Part shown: one piece after another, positions 45,295-56,545 of the stretch
How the letters are laid out: the number at the start of each line of letters is the position of its first letter
Numbering within the stretch: the stretch's first letter is position 1
Source: Marmoricola sp. Leaf446
GTDB taxonomy: Bacteria > Actinomycetota > Actinomycetes > Propionibacteriales > Nocardioidaceae
Length of the DNA stretch: 64,000 nucleotides
Reading direction: 5' to 3'
Assembly: GCF_001424755.1 (NCBI RefSeq)
Contig: NZ_LMRF01000004.1
Coordinates: 140,557 to 204,556 of the forward strand
Translations under genes and position numbers: made by a program
Notes under the pieces: generated by a model
Seen by the model: only the letters and a program-made list of their open reading frames with translations
Told to the model about the DNA's origin: nothing
The model's database searches: none

Positions 45295-47370
45295 GTGAGC
45301 GACCCGGACCCCACCACCGCCCCCGACGGCCCCGCTGTCGTCTCCGCCGACCCGCTGCACGACCTGGCGGCCTACGTCGCCCTGCCCCGCGTCGGCGGGC
45401 TCGCGGTGTCGCCCGACGGCACGCGGCTGGTGACCTCGGTCCAGACCCTCGACCCGGCGGGTGCCCGCTGGGTCAGCGCGCTGTGGGAGGTCGATCCGGC
45501 CGGTGACCGGCCGGCGCGTCGGCTGACCCGCAGCGCCAAGGGCGAGGCCGGTGCGAGCTTCGCCACCGACGGCTCGGTGCTCTTCACCTCGTCGCGGCCC
45601 GACCCGGCCGCGGAGGACGACGAGGAGACGGCGCTGCTGTGGCAGCTGCCCGCCGGTGGCGGTGAGGCGCGCGTCGTCGCCTCCCGACCCGGAGGCGTGG
45701 GCGACGTCCGGGTCGCGCGCGACGCCGGCACCCTGGTGCTGACCTCGGCCACCTTCCCGTCCTCCACCGACGAGGAGTCCGAGGCCCGCACCCGCAAGGC
45801 GCGCAAGGACGGCAAGGTCTCCGCGATCCTCCACGAGGGTGCCGGGATCCGCTTCTGGGACCACGACCTCGGCCCCGACCACCCCCGGCTCCTCGTGGGC
45901 ACCCTCCCCGAGGGCGACGACCGGGTCGAGCTGCGCGACCTGACCCCGGGTGCCGGCCGTGGCGACACGAGCTTCTACTCCGGGGGCCACGACCTCAGCC
46001 CCGACGGCACCACGGTGGCCGCGACCTGGGCGGTCCGCGAACGCGGCGGGATGCGCTCGGCGATGGCGCTGGTCGACGTCGCGACCGGGGAACGCCGGCT
46101 GCTGCTCGACGACCCCGGGGTCGAGCTTGGCTCGCCGTCCTTCAGCCCCGACGGGGCGACGCTGGCCGTGACCACCGAGCGACGCTCCACCCCCGACGAC
46201 CCGGGCGACGTGCGGCTGGCCGTGGTCGACCTCGCCACCGGCGCGTTGCGCGACCTCAGCGGCGACTGGGACCACTGGCCGGCGGGCGACCTCACCTGGA
46301 CCCCGGACGGCTCGGCGCTGCTGCTGCACGCCGACGAGGACGGCCGCTCGCCGGTGTTCCGCTGCGACGTGGGCAGCGGTGCGTTCACCCGGCTGACCCA
46401 CGACGACTTCGCCTACTCCGACGTGCAGGTGAGCCCCGACGGCAGGACCGTCTACGCCCTGCGCACCTCCTGGGCCGAGCCGCCCCGGCCGGTCCGCCTC
46501 GACGCCACCACGCCCGACCAGGCCTCCGTCCCCCTGCGCGGCCCGGCCGAGCCGCCGCTGCTGCCGGGCACGCTGGTCGACGTCGAGACGACCGCCGCCG
46601 ACGGCACCCGCGTCCGGTCGTGGCTGTGCCTGCCCCACGGGGCGTCGGTCGAGGCTCCCGCCCCGCTGCTGCTGTGGATCCACGGTGGGCCGCTCGGCTC
46701 GTGGAACGCCTGGTCGTGGCGCTGGAACCCCTGGCTCGCCGTGTCCCGGGGGTACGCCGTGCTGCTGCCCGACCCGGCGCTGTCGACCGGCTACGGGCTC
46801 GACTTCGTGGCCCGCGGCTGGGGCGCGTGGGGAGGCGCGCCGTACACCGACCTGATGGCGGCCACCGACGCCGCCGTCGCCCGCGACGACGTCGACGAGA
46901 GCCGCACCGCCGCGATGGGCGGGTCCTTCGGCGGTTACATGGCCAACTGGGTGGCCGGGCACACCGACCGCTTCGACGCGATCGTCACCCACGCCAGCCT
47001 GTGGGCCCTCGACCAGTTCGGGCCGACGACCGACGCCCCGTGGTACTGGTCGCGCGAGATGACGCCCGAGATGGCGGCCGCGAACTCCCCGCACCGGTTC
47101 GTCGCCGACATCGTCACCCCGATGCTGGTCGTCCACGGCGACAAGGACTACCGGGTGCCGATCGGGGAGGGGCTGCGGCTGTGGGCCGACCTGGCCGCGC
47201 ACGCCGAGGCCGACGACGGCTCGATGCCGCACAAGTTCCTGCTGTTCCCCGACGAGAACCACTGGGTGCTCACCCCCAACCACGCGAAGCTCTGGTACGC
47301 CACGGTCTTCGCCTTCCTCGCCCACCACGTGCTGGGGGAGGAGTGGGTGGTGCCCGACCTGCTCGGCTGA
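45295..47370 (+). CDS. S9 family prolyl oligopeptidase-like serine peptidase
   Basis: A 691-residue two-domain peptidase. A beta-propeller (about 20-400, repeated WD40-like PD40 blades such as SFSPDGATLAVTTERR) precedes an alpha/beta-hydrolase domain. The triad is Ser544 in GGSFGGYM, Asp618 in VVHGDKDYRVP and His656 in PDENHWV. It has no signal peptide, so it probably trims peptides in the cytosol, like acylaminoacyl peptidases and dipeptidyl aminopeptidases. The GTG start follows a CAGGGT ending 7 nt upstream. It lies after lon, but a 42-bp gap and its own -10 suggest separate transcription. Confidence 0.88.
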   Translation: MSDPDPTTAPDGPAVVSADPLHDLAAYVALPRVGGLAVSPDGTRLVTSVQTLDPAGARWVSALWEVDPAGDRPARRLTRSAKGEAGASFATDGSVLFTSSRPDPAAEDDEETALLWQLPAGGGEARVVASRPGGVGDVRVARDAGTLVLTSATFPSSTDEESEARTRKARKDGKVSAILHEGAGIRFWDHDLGPDHPRLLVGTLPEGDDRVELRDLTPGAGRGDTSFYSGGHDLSPDGTTVAATWAVRERGGMRSAMALVDVATGERRLLLDDPGVELGSPSFSPDGATLAVTTERRSTPDDPGDVRLAVVDLATGALRDLSGDWDHWPAGDLTWTPDGSALLLHADEDGRSPVFRCDVGSGAFTRLTHDDFAYSDVQVSPDGRTVYALRTSWAEPPRPVRLDATTPDQASVPLRGPAEPPLLPGTLVDVETTAADGTRVRSWLCLPHGASVEAPAPLLLWIHGGPLGSWNAWSWRWNPWLAVSRGYAVLLPDPALSTGYGLDFVARGWGAWGGAPYTDLMAATDAAVARDDVDESRTAAMGGSFGGYMANWVAGHTDRFDAIVTHASLWALDQFGPTTDAPWYWSREMTPEMAAANSPHRFVADIVTPMLVVHGDKDYRVPIGEGLRLWADLAAHAEADDGSMPHKFLLFPDENHWVLTPNHAKLWYATVFAFLAHHVLGEEWVVPDLLG

Positions 47371-47387
47371 GGCCGCGACCCCGCTCC

Positions 47388-47393
47388 TAGGCT
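47388..47393 (+). promoter_or_regulatory. -10 hexamer TAGGCT of the threonine aldolase gene (leaderless type)
   Basis: TAGGCT ends 6 nt before the ATG. Confidence 0.5.
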
Positions 47394-47399
47394 CGGCAC

Positions 47400-48398
<999 letters not shown>

Positions 48399-48423
48399 CG
48401 GTCCGGACGGCCCGCGGGCTCGC

Positions 48424-48516
48424 AGACGCGCGGACACAAGTCCGGCCAACGGGTCGGCGTACCGGGGCAGAACGGGTCAGGTCGACCAGCTCCGGCGAAC
48501 TTGTGTCCGCGCGTCT
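48424..48516. repeat. Dispersed inverted-repeat element, family 2 copy 2; likely bidirectional terminator
   Basis: Perfect 18-bp arms AGACGCGCGGACACAAGT (48424-48441) and complement (48499-48516) enclose 57 nt containing GGCGTAC and CAGAACGGG. These are the same words in the same order as in copy 1 at 8782-8864. It lies between two convergent genes. Confidence 0.75.
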
Positions 48517-48532
48517 ACGGTGCGCGGGCGGT

Positions 48533-49558
48533 CTAGGCCCGGCGGCCCACCACCGGTGTGAGGCGGCGTACGGCGGAGGCGAGCTCGCGCAGGTCGGCGC
48601 CGACCAGCGCCTGGGGGCCGTCGCACAGCGCGTTCTCCGGGTCGGGGTGGACGTCGACGAGGATGCCGTCGGCGCCGACCGCGATCGCGGCGCGGGAGAG
48701 GGGGACGACCAGGTCGCGGCGGCCGCCGGCGTGCGAGGGGTCGACGATGATCGGAAGGTGGCTGGTCGCCTGCACGACCGGCACCGCGGAGATGTCGAGG
48801 GTGTTGCGGGTCGCGGGCTCGAAGGTGCGGATGCCGCGCTCGCACAGCACGATGTCGAGGTTGCCGCGCTGGGCGACGTACTCCGCGGCCATCAGCCACT
48901 CCTCGACCGTGGAGTTCATGCCGCGCTTGAGCAGCACCGGTCGGCCCGCGTCGCCGACCGCCTGGAGCAGCCCGAAGTTGGCCATGTTGCGGGTGCCGAC
49001 CTGCAGCATGTGCGCGTGCTCGGCCACGACGGCCACGTCGCGGGCGTCGACCACCTCGGTGACGACGGGCAGCCCGGTGGCGCGACCGATGTCGGCGAGG
49101 ATCTCCAGGCCCTTGGTGCCCAGGCCCTGGAAGGAGTACGGCGAGGTCCGCGGCTTGAACGCCCCGCCGCGCAGCAGCCGCGCTCCCGCGGCACGCGCCA
49201 TCTCGGCCGCCTCGAGGGTCTGCTGGGCCGACTCGACGGCGCAGGGGCCGGCGATCAGGGTGAAGGTGTCGGGGCCGATCGCGACCTGCGCGCCGGGCTC
49301 GCCGACGTGCACCGTCGAGCGGTCGGGGTGGTGCTGGCGGCTGACGAGCTTGTAGGGGTCGGAGATGCGGTGGACCGCCTCGACGCCGGGCATGCTGCGC
49401 AGGTTGAGGCCGTGGAAGGACTCGATGTCGCCGACCAGCCCGATGATGGTGCGTACGACGCCGCGGCTCACGAAGGCGCGACCACCGGTCTCCTCGACGC
49501 GGGACGTGACGCGTGCGATCTGCTCCTCGGTGGCCTCCGGCGACATCACCACGACCAT
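48533..49558 (-). CDS. aroF: Type I beta DAHP synthase (AroA/KdsA family) with N-terminal regulatory domain
   Basis: A 341-residue enzyme of the same reaction as the class II DAHP synthase at 38.7 kb but an unrelated sequence. An N-terminal ferredoxin-like regulatory domain (about 1-70, VVVMSPEATEEQIARVTSRV) precedes the barrel. The barrel has LIAGPCAVES, GARLLRGGAFKPRTSPYSFQG, LLKRGMNSTVEEWLMAAEY, IVLCERGIRTFEP and IIVDPSHAGGRRD. The domain order resembles the Thermotoga enzyme, whose N-terminal domain senses aromatic amino acids. The start at 49558 is chosen because TACGCT ends 6 nt upstream; an ATG ten codons earlier is the alternative. Confidence 0.9.
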   Translation of the reverse strand: MVVVMSPEATEEQIARVTSRVEETGGRAFVSRGVVRTIIGLVGDIESFHGLNLRSMPGVEAVHRISDPYKLVSRQHHPDRSTVHVGEPGAQVAIGPDTFTLIAGPCAVESAQQTLEAAEMARAAGARLLRGGAFKPRTSPYSFQGLGTKGLEILADIGRATGLPVVTEVVDARDVAVVAEHAHMLQVGTRNMANFGLLQAVGDAGRPVLLKRGMNSTVEEWLMAAEYVAQRGNLDIVLCERGIRTFEPATRNTLDISAVPVVQATSHLPIIVDPSHAGGRRDLVVPLSRAAIAVGADGILVDVHPDPENALCDGPQALVGADLRELASAVRRLTPVVGRRA

Positions 49559-49564
49559 GCCGCG

Positions 49565-49570
49565 AGCGTA
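49565..49570 (-). promoter_or_regulatory. -10 hexamer TACGCT of the type I beta DAHP synthase gene (leaderless type)
   Basis: Read on the minus strand, TACGCT ends 6 nt before the ATG at 49558. The 106-bp gap to the kinase gene shows no other clear signal. Confidence 0.45.
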
Positions 49571-49664
49571 GGACGCCTTCGTCCGCATGACGGACCAGGT
49601 TTCCAGGATCCGGACCGCTGAGTCCGGATCGTGACCTCCTCGACGGACCTACCGGACGAACGGG

Positions 49665-51803
<2,139 letters not shown>

Positions 51804-51948
51804 GGTGTCCTCCGGCGCGGGTGGGGAAGAGAGCCCGACTGACCAGCCACTTTACGGTGCCAGGGGTCCCCGGCCCGGGACCGTGCGACCCGTCGGCGTG
51901 GAGTCGCGGTGGGGGGTCGGTCTGCCGGGGTGGGTCGGCGCGCGGCGG

Positions 51949-52008
51949 CGGTTTCCCAGGGTCGCCTGGGAAACCGGCGCTGCGCCGGGACCAGGGCTCC
52001 GGCGCAGC
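51949..52008. promoter_or_regulatory. Two tandem perfect hairpins between pknL-like and Rv2175c-like genes
   Basis: CGGTTTCCCAGG and its complement (51949-51976) surround GTCG; GCTGCGCCGG and its complement (51979-52008) surround a 10-nt loop. The 260-bp gap lies between divergent genes, so these are not terminators by position and may be operators or leader structures. Confidence 0.5.
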
Positions 52009-52063
52009 AGCAGGATCTCCGGCCGAGTACGCCGCGGCGCCGCTCGGGTGGGAGCATGGGCCG

Positions 52064-52462
52064 GTGAGCGACGACGACCTCCGCGTGCCGGCCTCCGCCG
52101 ACCCGAACGCCGACCTCGACGCCCTGGTGGGCGAATGGTGGGACTGGAAGCAGACCGCCGAGGCGCTCGGCGTGACGGTCAGCCGGGTGCGCACCTGGAT
52201 CCGGGAGCACCAGCTGGCCGCCGCCGTGCCGCGCCCGAAGGCCGGTCAGCAGGTCCCAGCCGCGCTCGTCATGGACGGCGAGATCGTCAAGGGGGTGCCC
52301 GGGCTGCTCACGCTGCTGCACGACGGCCACTACGACGACCTCGAGATCCTGACCTGGCTGTTCACCGACGACGAGACCCTCCCGGGTCGCCCCATCGACG
52401 CGCTGCGCGAGAACCGCGGCTCGGAGGTCAAGCGCCGCGCCCAGGCGATGGCCCTGTCCTGA
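52064..52462 (+). CDS. Rv2175c-like winged-HTH DNA-binding protein
   Basis: A 132-residue cytosolic protein matching M. tuberculosis Rv2175c, a DNA-binding protein and known PknL substrate. The HTH region is WDWKQTAEALGVTVSRVRTW (about 25-44). The conserved C-terminal half is GLLTLLHDGHYDDLEILTWL and EVKRRAQAMAL. The N-terminus is short and begins SDDDLRVPASADPNADLD, with no threonine equivalent to the PknL-phosphorylated Thr9 of Rv2175c. The GTG start is at the expected homology boundary, with a weak GAGCAT -10 ending 6 nt upstream. It diverges from the kinase gene. Confidence 0.85.
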   Translation: MSDDDLRVPASADPNADLDALVGEWWDWKQTAEALGVTVSRVRTWIREHQLAAAVPRPKAGQQVPAALVMDGEIVKGVPGLLTLLHDGHYDDLEILTWLFTDDETLPGRPIDALRENRGSEVKRRAQAMALS

Positions 52463-52489
52463 GCGACGGGGCCCACGCGGCGCGGGCGG

Positions 52490-53575
52490 TCAGACCGTGC
52501 GCTGGGTCGCCTGCTCCGCCAGCCCCGCGAGGGCGGTGCGGGCGCTGTCGGTGACCTCGGCGCGCTCCAGCGCCGCGAGGGCCGTGCCGGTCAGGTGCTC
52601 GATGACCTGCTCCAGCTGCGCGAGCGCGCCGCTGGCGTCGATGAGGTCGCGCAGCTCGGCGACCTGGTCGGGGTCGAGCGGGGTGCCGAGGGCGACGTCG
52701 AGACGACGGCCCTCCTCGGCCGGGAGGGCGTCGAGGGCCAGCGCGACCAGCACGGTGCGCTTGCCCTCCACGAGGTCGTCGCCCGCGGGCTTGCCGGTCA
52801 CCGCCGGGTCGCCGAAGACGCCGAGCACGTCGTCGCGCAGCTGGAACGCCTCGCCCAGCGGGAGCCCGAAGCGGGTCAGGTCGGAGACCTGCGCCGCCGT
52901 CGCGCCCCCGAGCGCCGCCCCGACGTGCAGCGGCCGCTCGATGCTGTACTTCGCCGACTTGTAGCGCAGCACCGTCATCGCGGTGTCCACGTCGGCGGTG
53001 CCCCGGGCCTGCGCGGAGACGTCGAGGAACTGCCCCGTCACCACCTCGCTGCGGGTGAGGTCGAGGAAGCGCAGTGCCTCCAGGACGCGCTCGGCCGGCA
53101 GCCCGGAGGTGCGCAGCAGCTCGTCGGACCAGCTGAGCAGGAGGTCGCCGAGCAGGATGGCCGCCGACGCGCCGTACTCCACGGCGCCGCCGCTCCAGCC
53201 CTGCTCGCGGTGCAGGCGCTCGAACGCGCGGTGGGTCGAGGGGTGGCCGCGACGGGTGTCGGAGGCGTCCATCAGGTCGTCGTGCACCAGGGCGCTGGCG
53301 TGCAGCAGCTCCAGCGCGCCGCACGCCCGCAGCAGCGCCGTGCCCGTCACGTCGTCGAGGGGGGCGTCGTCGATCGCGTGGTGGCCCCACCAGCAGAAGG
53401 CGGCGCGCAGCCGCTTGCCACCGGTGACGCTGGTGCGGGCGTGGGAGACGAGCCGGTCGGCGTCGGGTCCCAGCTCGGCCAGCCAGGCGGCCTGCGCATC
53501 GACGAAGTCGAGGAGCGTGGACTCGACCGAGGTCCGGAAACCGGCGGTGTCCCACGCTGCGTGCGGCACGGTCAC
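52490..53575 (-). CDS. Polyprenyl synthetase (geranylgeranyl-diphosphate synthase type)
   Basis: A 361-residue trans-prenyltransferase that extends allylic diphosphates with isopentenyl diphosphate. Aspartate-rich motifs are HDDLMDASDTRRG (about 98-110) and QLRDDVLGVFGDP (about 240-252); TGGKRLRAAFCWWG and HASALVHDD are typical. The residues before the first motif (LELLHASALVHDD) suggest a C20 product, but chain length cannot be fixed. It is the syntenic counterpart of mycobacterial idsA2. It diverges from metF with closely abutting promoters. Confidence 0.9.
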   Translation of the reverse strand: MTVPHAAWDTAGFRTSVESTLLDFVDAQAAWLAELGPDADRLVSHARTSVTGGKRLRAAFCWWGHHAIDDAPLDDVTGTALLRACGALELLHASALVHDDLMDASDTRRGHPSTHRAFERLHREQGWSGGAVEYGASAAILLGDLLLSWSDELLRTSGLPAERVLEALRFLDLTRSEVVTGQFLDVSAQARGTADVDTAMTVLRYKSAKYSIERPLHVGAALGGATAAQVSDLTRFGLPLGEAFQLRDDVLGVFGDPAVTGKPAGDDLVEGKRTVLVALALDALPAEEGRRLDVALGTPLDPDQVAELRDLIDASGALAQLEQVIEHLTGTALAALERAEVTDSARTALAGLAEQATQRTV

Positions 53576-53581
53576 CGGGTG

Positions 53582-53599
53582 AGCCTAGCCCCGTATCCT
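53582..53599. promoter_or_regulatory. Back-to-back leaderless promoters of the prenyl synthase and metF genes
   Basis: On the minus strand TAGGCT (53582-53587) ends 6 nt before the prenyl synthase GTG. On the plus strand TATCCT (53594-53599) ends 6 nt before the metF ATG. Only 6 bp separate the two -10 boxes and 30 bp the two starts, so the promoters overlap and polymerase may occupy only one at a time. Confidence 0.55.
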
Positions 53600-53605
53600 C
53601 GGGGC

Positions 53606-54493
53606 ATGTCCGGGACCCCTGCGCGCATCGGCGACCTGCTCGGGAGCGGACAGCGCTCGTTCTCCTTCGAGTTCTTCCCGCCCAAGGACGAGGCGGGCGA
53701 GGACGTCCTGTGGCGCTCGATCAGCGAGCTGGAGCCGCTGCAGCCCTCCTTCGTCTCCGTCACGTACGGCGCGGGCGGCACCACCCGCGACCGCACCCTG
53801 GCCATCACGGCGCGGATCGCGCAGGAGACCTCGCTGCTCCCGATGGCCCACCTGACCTGCGTGGGCCACACCACCGCCGAGCTGCTCGACATCCTCGCCG
53901 CGCTGCGCGGCTCGGGGGTCGGCAACGTCCTGGCGCTGCGCGGCGACCCGCCCGGCGGCCCGGGCACGCCGTTCGAGCCCACGCCGGGCGGCGTCGACTA
54001 CGCCTCCGAGCTGGTCGGGCTGGTGCGGCGCAGCAGCGACCTGTGCATCGGTGTCGCCGCGTTCCCCGAGGGCCACCGCGACGCGGCGACGCTCGACGAC
54101 GACGTCGCGGTGCTGCGGGCCAAGCAGGACGCCGGCGCGGAGTTCGCCGTCACCGAGATGGTGCTGCGTGCCTCGGACTACCTCGGGCTGGTCGAGCGCG
54201 CCGGGGCCGCCGGGGTGACGATCCCGATCGTGCCCGGCATCATGCCCATCCTGGGCGTCACCTCGATGACCAAGATGGTCGAGCTCTCGGGGCGCGACAT
54301 CCCCGCGGAGGTGCGCTCGCGCATCGAGCCGCTCGCCGAGGACCCCGCGGCCGTGCGCGCCGAGGGCATCGCGATCGCCACCGAGCTGTGCGACGACCTC
54401 CTCGCCGGAGGGGCGCCGGGGCTGCACTTCTACACCCTCAACCGCTCCAAGGCCACGCGCGAGATCTGGTCGGCGCTGTCGCTGAGCGCCTGA
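53606..54493 (+). CDS. metF: Methylenetetrahydrofolate reductase
   Basis: A 295-residue FAD enzyme that reduces methylene- to methyl-tetrahydrofolate for methionine synthesis. The TIM-barrel motifs are FSFEFFPPKDEAGE, SVTYGAGGTTRDRTL, HLTCVGHT, NVLALRGDPP, EFAVTEMVLRASDY and IPIVPGIMPI. GLHFYTLNRS, near the C-terminus, matches genuine MetF rather than the mycobacterial Rv2172c-like variant. It converges with the oxidoreductase gene, with only 10 bp between stops. Confidence 0.95.
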   Translation: MSGTPARIGDLLGSGQRSFSFEFFPPKDEAGEDVLWRSISELEPLQPSFVSVTYGAGGTTRDRTLAITARIAQETSLLPMAHLTCVGHTTAELLDILAALRGSGVGNVLALRGDPPGGPGTPFEPTPGGVDYASELVGLVRRSSDLCIGVAAFPEGHRDAATLDDDVAVLRAKQDAGAEFAVTEMVLRASDYLGLVERAGAAGVTIPIVPGIMPILGVTSMTKMVELSGRDIPAEVRSRIEPLAEDPAAVRAEGIAIATELCDDLLAGGAPGLHFYTLNRSKATREIWSALSLSA

Positions 54494-54503
54494 GCGCCCG
54501 ACC

Positions 54504-55811
54504 TCACGTCGCGGGGCCGACCGCCTGCGCGACGAGGGAGGCCGACAGCCCGACCGCCGCGACGCCGGCCCCGGGGTTGGCGCTGGCCCCGGCGAGGTAG
54601 GTCCCGCCGATCGGCGTACGCGGTCCGAGGCGGTGGGCGACCGTGCCGCGGCCCTGCCACAGCACGCCGTACGGCGAGCCGCCGTAGGTGCGCACCTGCT
54701 CCAGGGGGGACCGGTCGACCTGCACGACCACCTGGTCGCGCACGCGGACCCCGAGGCGCGCCAGCGCCGTCACCGGGTCCTCGCTGATCCGGCCACGGGC
54801 GAGCAGCGTCCAGGCGTGGTGGCCGGCGGGCGCGGTGCCGCCGGTGCGCACGACCAGGGTCGGGTCGCCGTGGAGCACGGTCTCGTGGGGGAGGTCGGGC
54901 ACCTCGCCGGCCAGGCCGACGTGGGCCACGACCGGCGGGATGGCCGGGTTGGTCCGGCGTACGTGCGGGGCGAGCGCCGGGACCTGGCGCGGGTCGACGG
55001 CCACCACGACGACGTCGGCGTCGAGGTCGCCGTCGTCCGTGCGGACGCCGCGCACCCGGCCCTCGCGGACCTCGAGGTCGCGCACGCGGGTGCCGAGCTC
55101 GACCTGCACGCGCCGCGTCGCCAGGCGGGCGGCGAGGGCGTCGGTGAGCCCGGCCATGCCGCCGGGCACCGTCCAGGAGCCGAAGTTCTGCTCGACGTAG
55201 CTCCACAGCCCGACCCAGGCCGGGACGTCGCGGAGCGCGTGGCCCTCCAGCAGGGCCGCGGTGCCGGCCAGGAGCCGCAGCCGCTCGTCCTTGCGGAAGG
55301 TCGAGCGCAGCACCTTGTGCAGCGTCAGCCGGGTGCCGAGCAGCGCCTTGGCGTGGTCGCCGGCGAGGTCGCGCGCGAAGGGTCGTTCGAAGTAGTCGCG
55401 GCGCAGTGCCGCCCAGTCGTCGGCGAAGGCGTCGACGTGCTCGACCCAGGCCGTGCCGGCCCCGGGCCCCAGCGCGGCGTCGACGGCGGCCAGCTGGTCG
55501 GCGCGACCGGCGGGCAGGTCGAGCTCGGTGCCGTCCTCGAACCGGTGCCGGCGCAGCGGGGTCAGCGGCACCAGCTCGAGCTCGCGCTCCAGGGGCCGGC
55601 CGGACTTGCGGAACAGGTCGCGGGCCACGGCCGGCAGCAGGGTGTGGGCCGGTCCGGCGTCCCACGTGAACCCGTCGCGCTCGACGCGTCCCAGGGCCCC
55701 GCCGAGGGTGTCGCGCGCCTCGAGCACGGTGACGTCGTGGCCGAGCTTGGCCAGACGGGCGGCGCTGGCGAGTCCGCCGTACCCGCCGCCGACCACCACC
55801 ACCCGTGCCAT
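54504..55811 (-). CDS. Phytoene desaturase-like FAD-dependent oxidoreductase
   Basis: A 435-residue flavoprotein of the CrtI/NAD(P)-binding amine-oxidase-like family. The dinucleotide fold is at the start (RVVVVGGGYGGLASAARLAK, then VTVLEARDTLGG). GSWTVPGGMAGLTDALAARL lies mid-protein, and the C-terminal FAD segment is GGTYLAGASANPGAGVAAVG. The nearby prenyl synthase gene makes a carotenoid or isoprenoid substrate plausible, yet no phytoene synthase gene is in the window. TAGGGT ends 7 nt before the ATG at 55811; a GTG three codons upstream is the alternative start. Confidence 0.8.
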   Translation of the reverse strand: MARVVVVGGGYGGLASAARLAKLGHDVTVLEARDTLGGALGRVERDGFTWDAGPAHTLLPAVARDLFRKSGRPLERELELVPLTPLRRHRFEDGTELDLPAGRADQLAAVDAALGPGAGTAWVEHVDAFADDWAALRRDYFERPFARDLAGDHAKALLGTRLTLHKVLRSTFRKDERLRLLAGTAALLEGHALRDVPAWVGLWSYVEQNFGSWTVPGGMAGLTDALAARLATRRVQVELGTRVRDLEVREGRVRGVRTDDGDLDADVVVVAVDPRQVPALAPHVRRTNPAIPPVVAHVGLAGEVPDLPHETVLHGDPTLVVRTGGTAPAGHHAWTLLARGRISEDPVTALARLGVRVRDQVVVQVDRSPLEQVRTYGGSPYGVLWQGRGTVAHRLGPRTPIGGTYLAGASANPGAGVAAVGLSASLVAQAVGPAT

Positions 55812-55818
55812 GGCGGTC

Positions 55819-55824
55819 ACCCTA
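55819..55824 (-). promoter_or_regulatory. -10 hexamer TAGGGT of the CrtI-like gene (leaderless type)
   Basis: Minus-strand TAGGGT ends 7 nt before the ATG at 55811, inside the 54-bp gap to the YbaK-like gene. Confidence 0.45.
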
Positions 55825-55865
55825 GGGGGCGGTCCCGCGCCGCCGGCCCGGCGGCACCGGGCGCG

Positions 55866-56372
55866 TCAGGCCTCGACGTCCACCTCGGTGGCGCCGGTCA
55901 TCCGCAGCAGCTCCTCGACGGTGGTGCTGAACACCGCGGCCGGGTGGCCGGCGGCCGCCCACACCACCTCGTGCCGCCGCAGCCACGGGTCGAGGTAGGT
56001 CGGCACGGGCGCCGGGTGCCCGAGCGGGGAGACCCCGCCGATCACCTGCCCGGTGTGGTGCCGCACGAAGTCGGGCCGCGCCCGCTGCAGGGCGGGTACG
56101 CCGATCCGGCCGGCCACCGCCCCGGTGTCGACCCGGTGCGCCCCGCTGGTGAGCAGGAGCAGCGGGGTCCCGTCCGTCGACCCGTCGGTCGCCGGCACGG
56201 CGAAGAGCAGGCTGTTGGCGATCGCCCCGACCTCGCAGCCCAGGGCCTGGGCCGCCAGCGCGGCGGTGTGGACCCCCTCCGGCAGCACCACGACCTCGCC
56301 GGTCCCGCCCCGCGCTGCGAGCGCCTCGCGGAAGCGGGTGATCGCCGCGTGCTCCGTGACCGGGTCGCCCAT
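55866..56372 (-). CDS. YbaK/ProX-type aminoacyl-tRNA deacylase
   Basis: A 168-residue single-domain YbaK/prolyl-tRNA-synthetase-associated protein. Relatives hydrolyse mischarged Cys- or Ala-tRNA(Pro) in trans. Family marks are EVGAIANSLLF, LLTSGAHRVDTG, IGGVSPLGHPAPVPTYLDPWL (the conserved GGxSPxGH loop) and AVFSTTVEELLRMT. Specificity is not predictable. TACGGT ends 6 nt before the ATG, a leaderless pattern. Confidence 0.88.
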   Translation of the reverse strand: MGDPVTEHAAITRFREALAARGGTGEVVVLPEGVHTAALAAQALGCEVGAIANSLLFAVPATDGSTDGTPLLLLTSGAHRVDTGAVAGRIGVPALQRARPDFVRHHTGQVIGGVSPLGHPAPVPTYLDPWLRRHEVVWAAAGHPAAVFSTTVEELLRMTGATEVDVEA

Positions 56373-56378
56373 GGCCGC

Positions 56379-56384
56379 ACCGTA
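56379..56384 (-). promoter_or_regulatory. -10 hexamer TACGGT of the YbaK-like gene (leaderless type)
   Basis: Minus-strand TACGGT ends 6 nt before the ATG at 56372. Confidence 0.45.
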
Positions 56385-56401
56385 CCGGGCTCGTCGGAGG
56401 C

Positions 56402-56456
56402 TTGACGGGTTGTCGGCGGGCGGGTGTACCTTGAGGTTGTTCGAACACGTGTTCGA
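56402..56456 (+). promoter_or_regulatory. LexA-controlled promoter of the dnaE2 operon
   Basis: TCGAAC-ACGT-GTTCGA at 56441-56456 is a perfect match to the Gram-positive/mycobacterial SOS box TCGAAC-N4-GTTCGA. TTGACG (56402-56407) and TACCTT (56427-56432), 19 bp apart, are likely -35 and -10, putting the start point at the edge of the box. LexA bound here would block initiation until DNA damage. Confidence 0.85.
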
Positions 56457-56545
56457 TCAGCCTCGGTGGGGGATGACCTCGACCCCCGTCCTCCACCGGG
56501 GCACCCAGCGGGTCGAGACGGCTGCGAGAAGACGAGGAGCACGAC

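Noticed and set aside
41791-47328. Minus-strand frame of over 1800 codons covering lon and the S9 peptidase gene
   Set aside because: Only its last 293 codons (41791-42669) encode a recognisable protein with signal peptide and SGNH blocks; the rest is a shadow of lon and the peptidase gene.
49559-49588. Ten-residue N-terminal extension of the type I beta DAHP synthase
   Set aside because: A TACGCT hexamer overlaps this stretch with leaderless spacing to the ATG at 49558, and homology begins at VVVMSPEAT.
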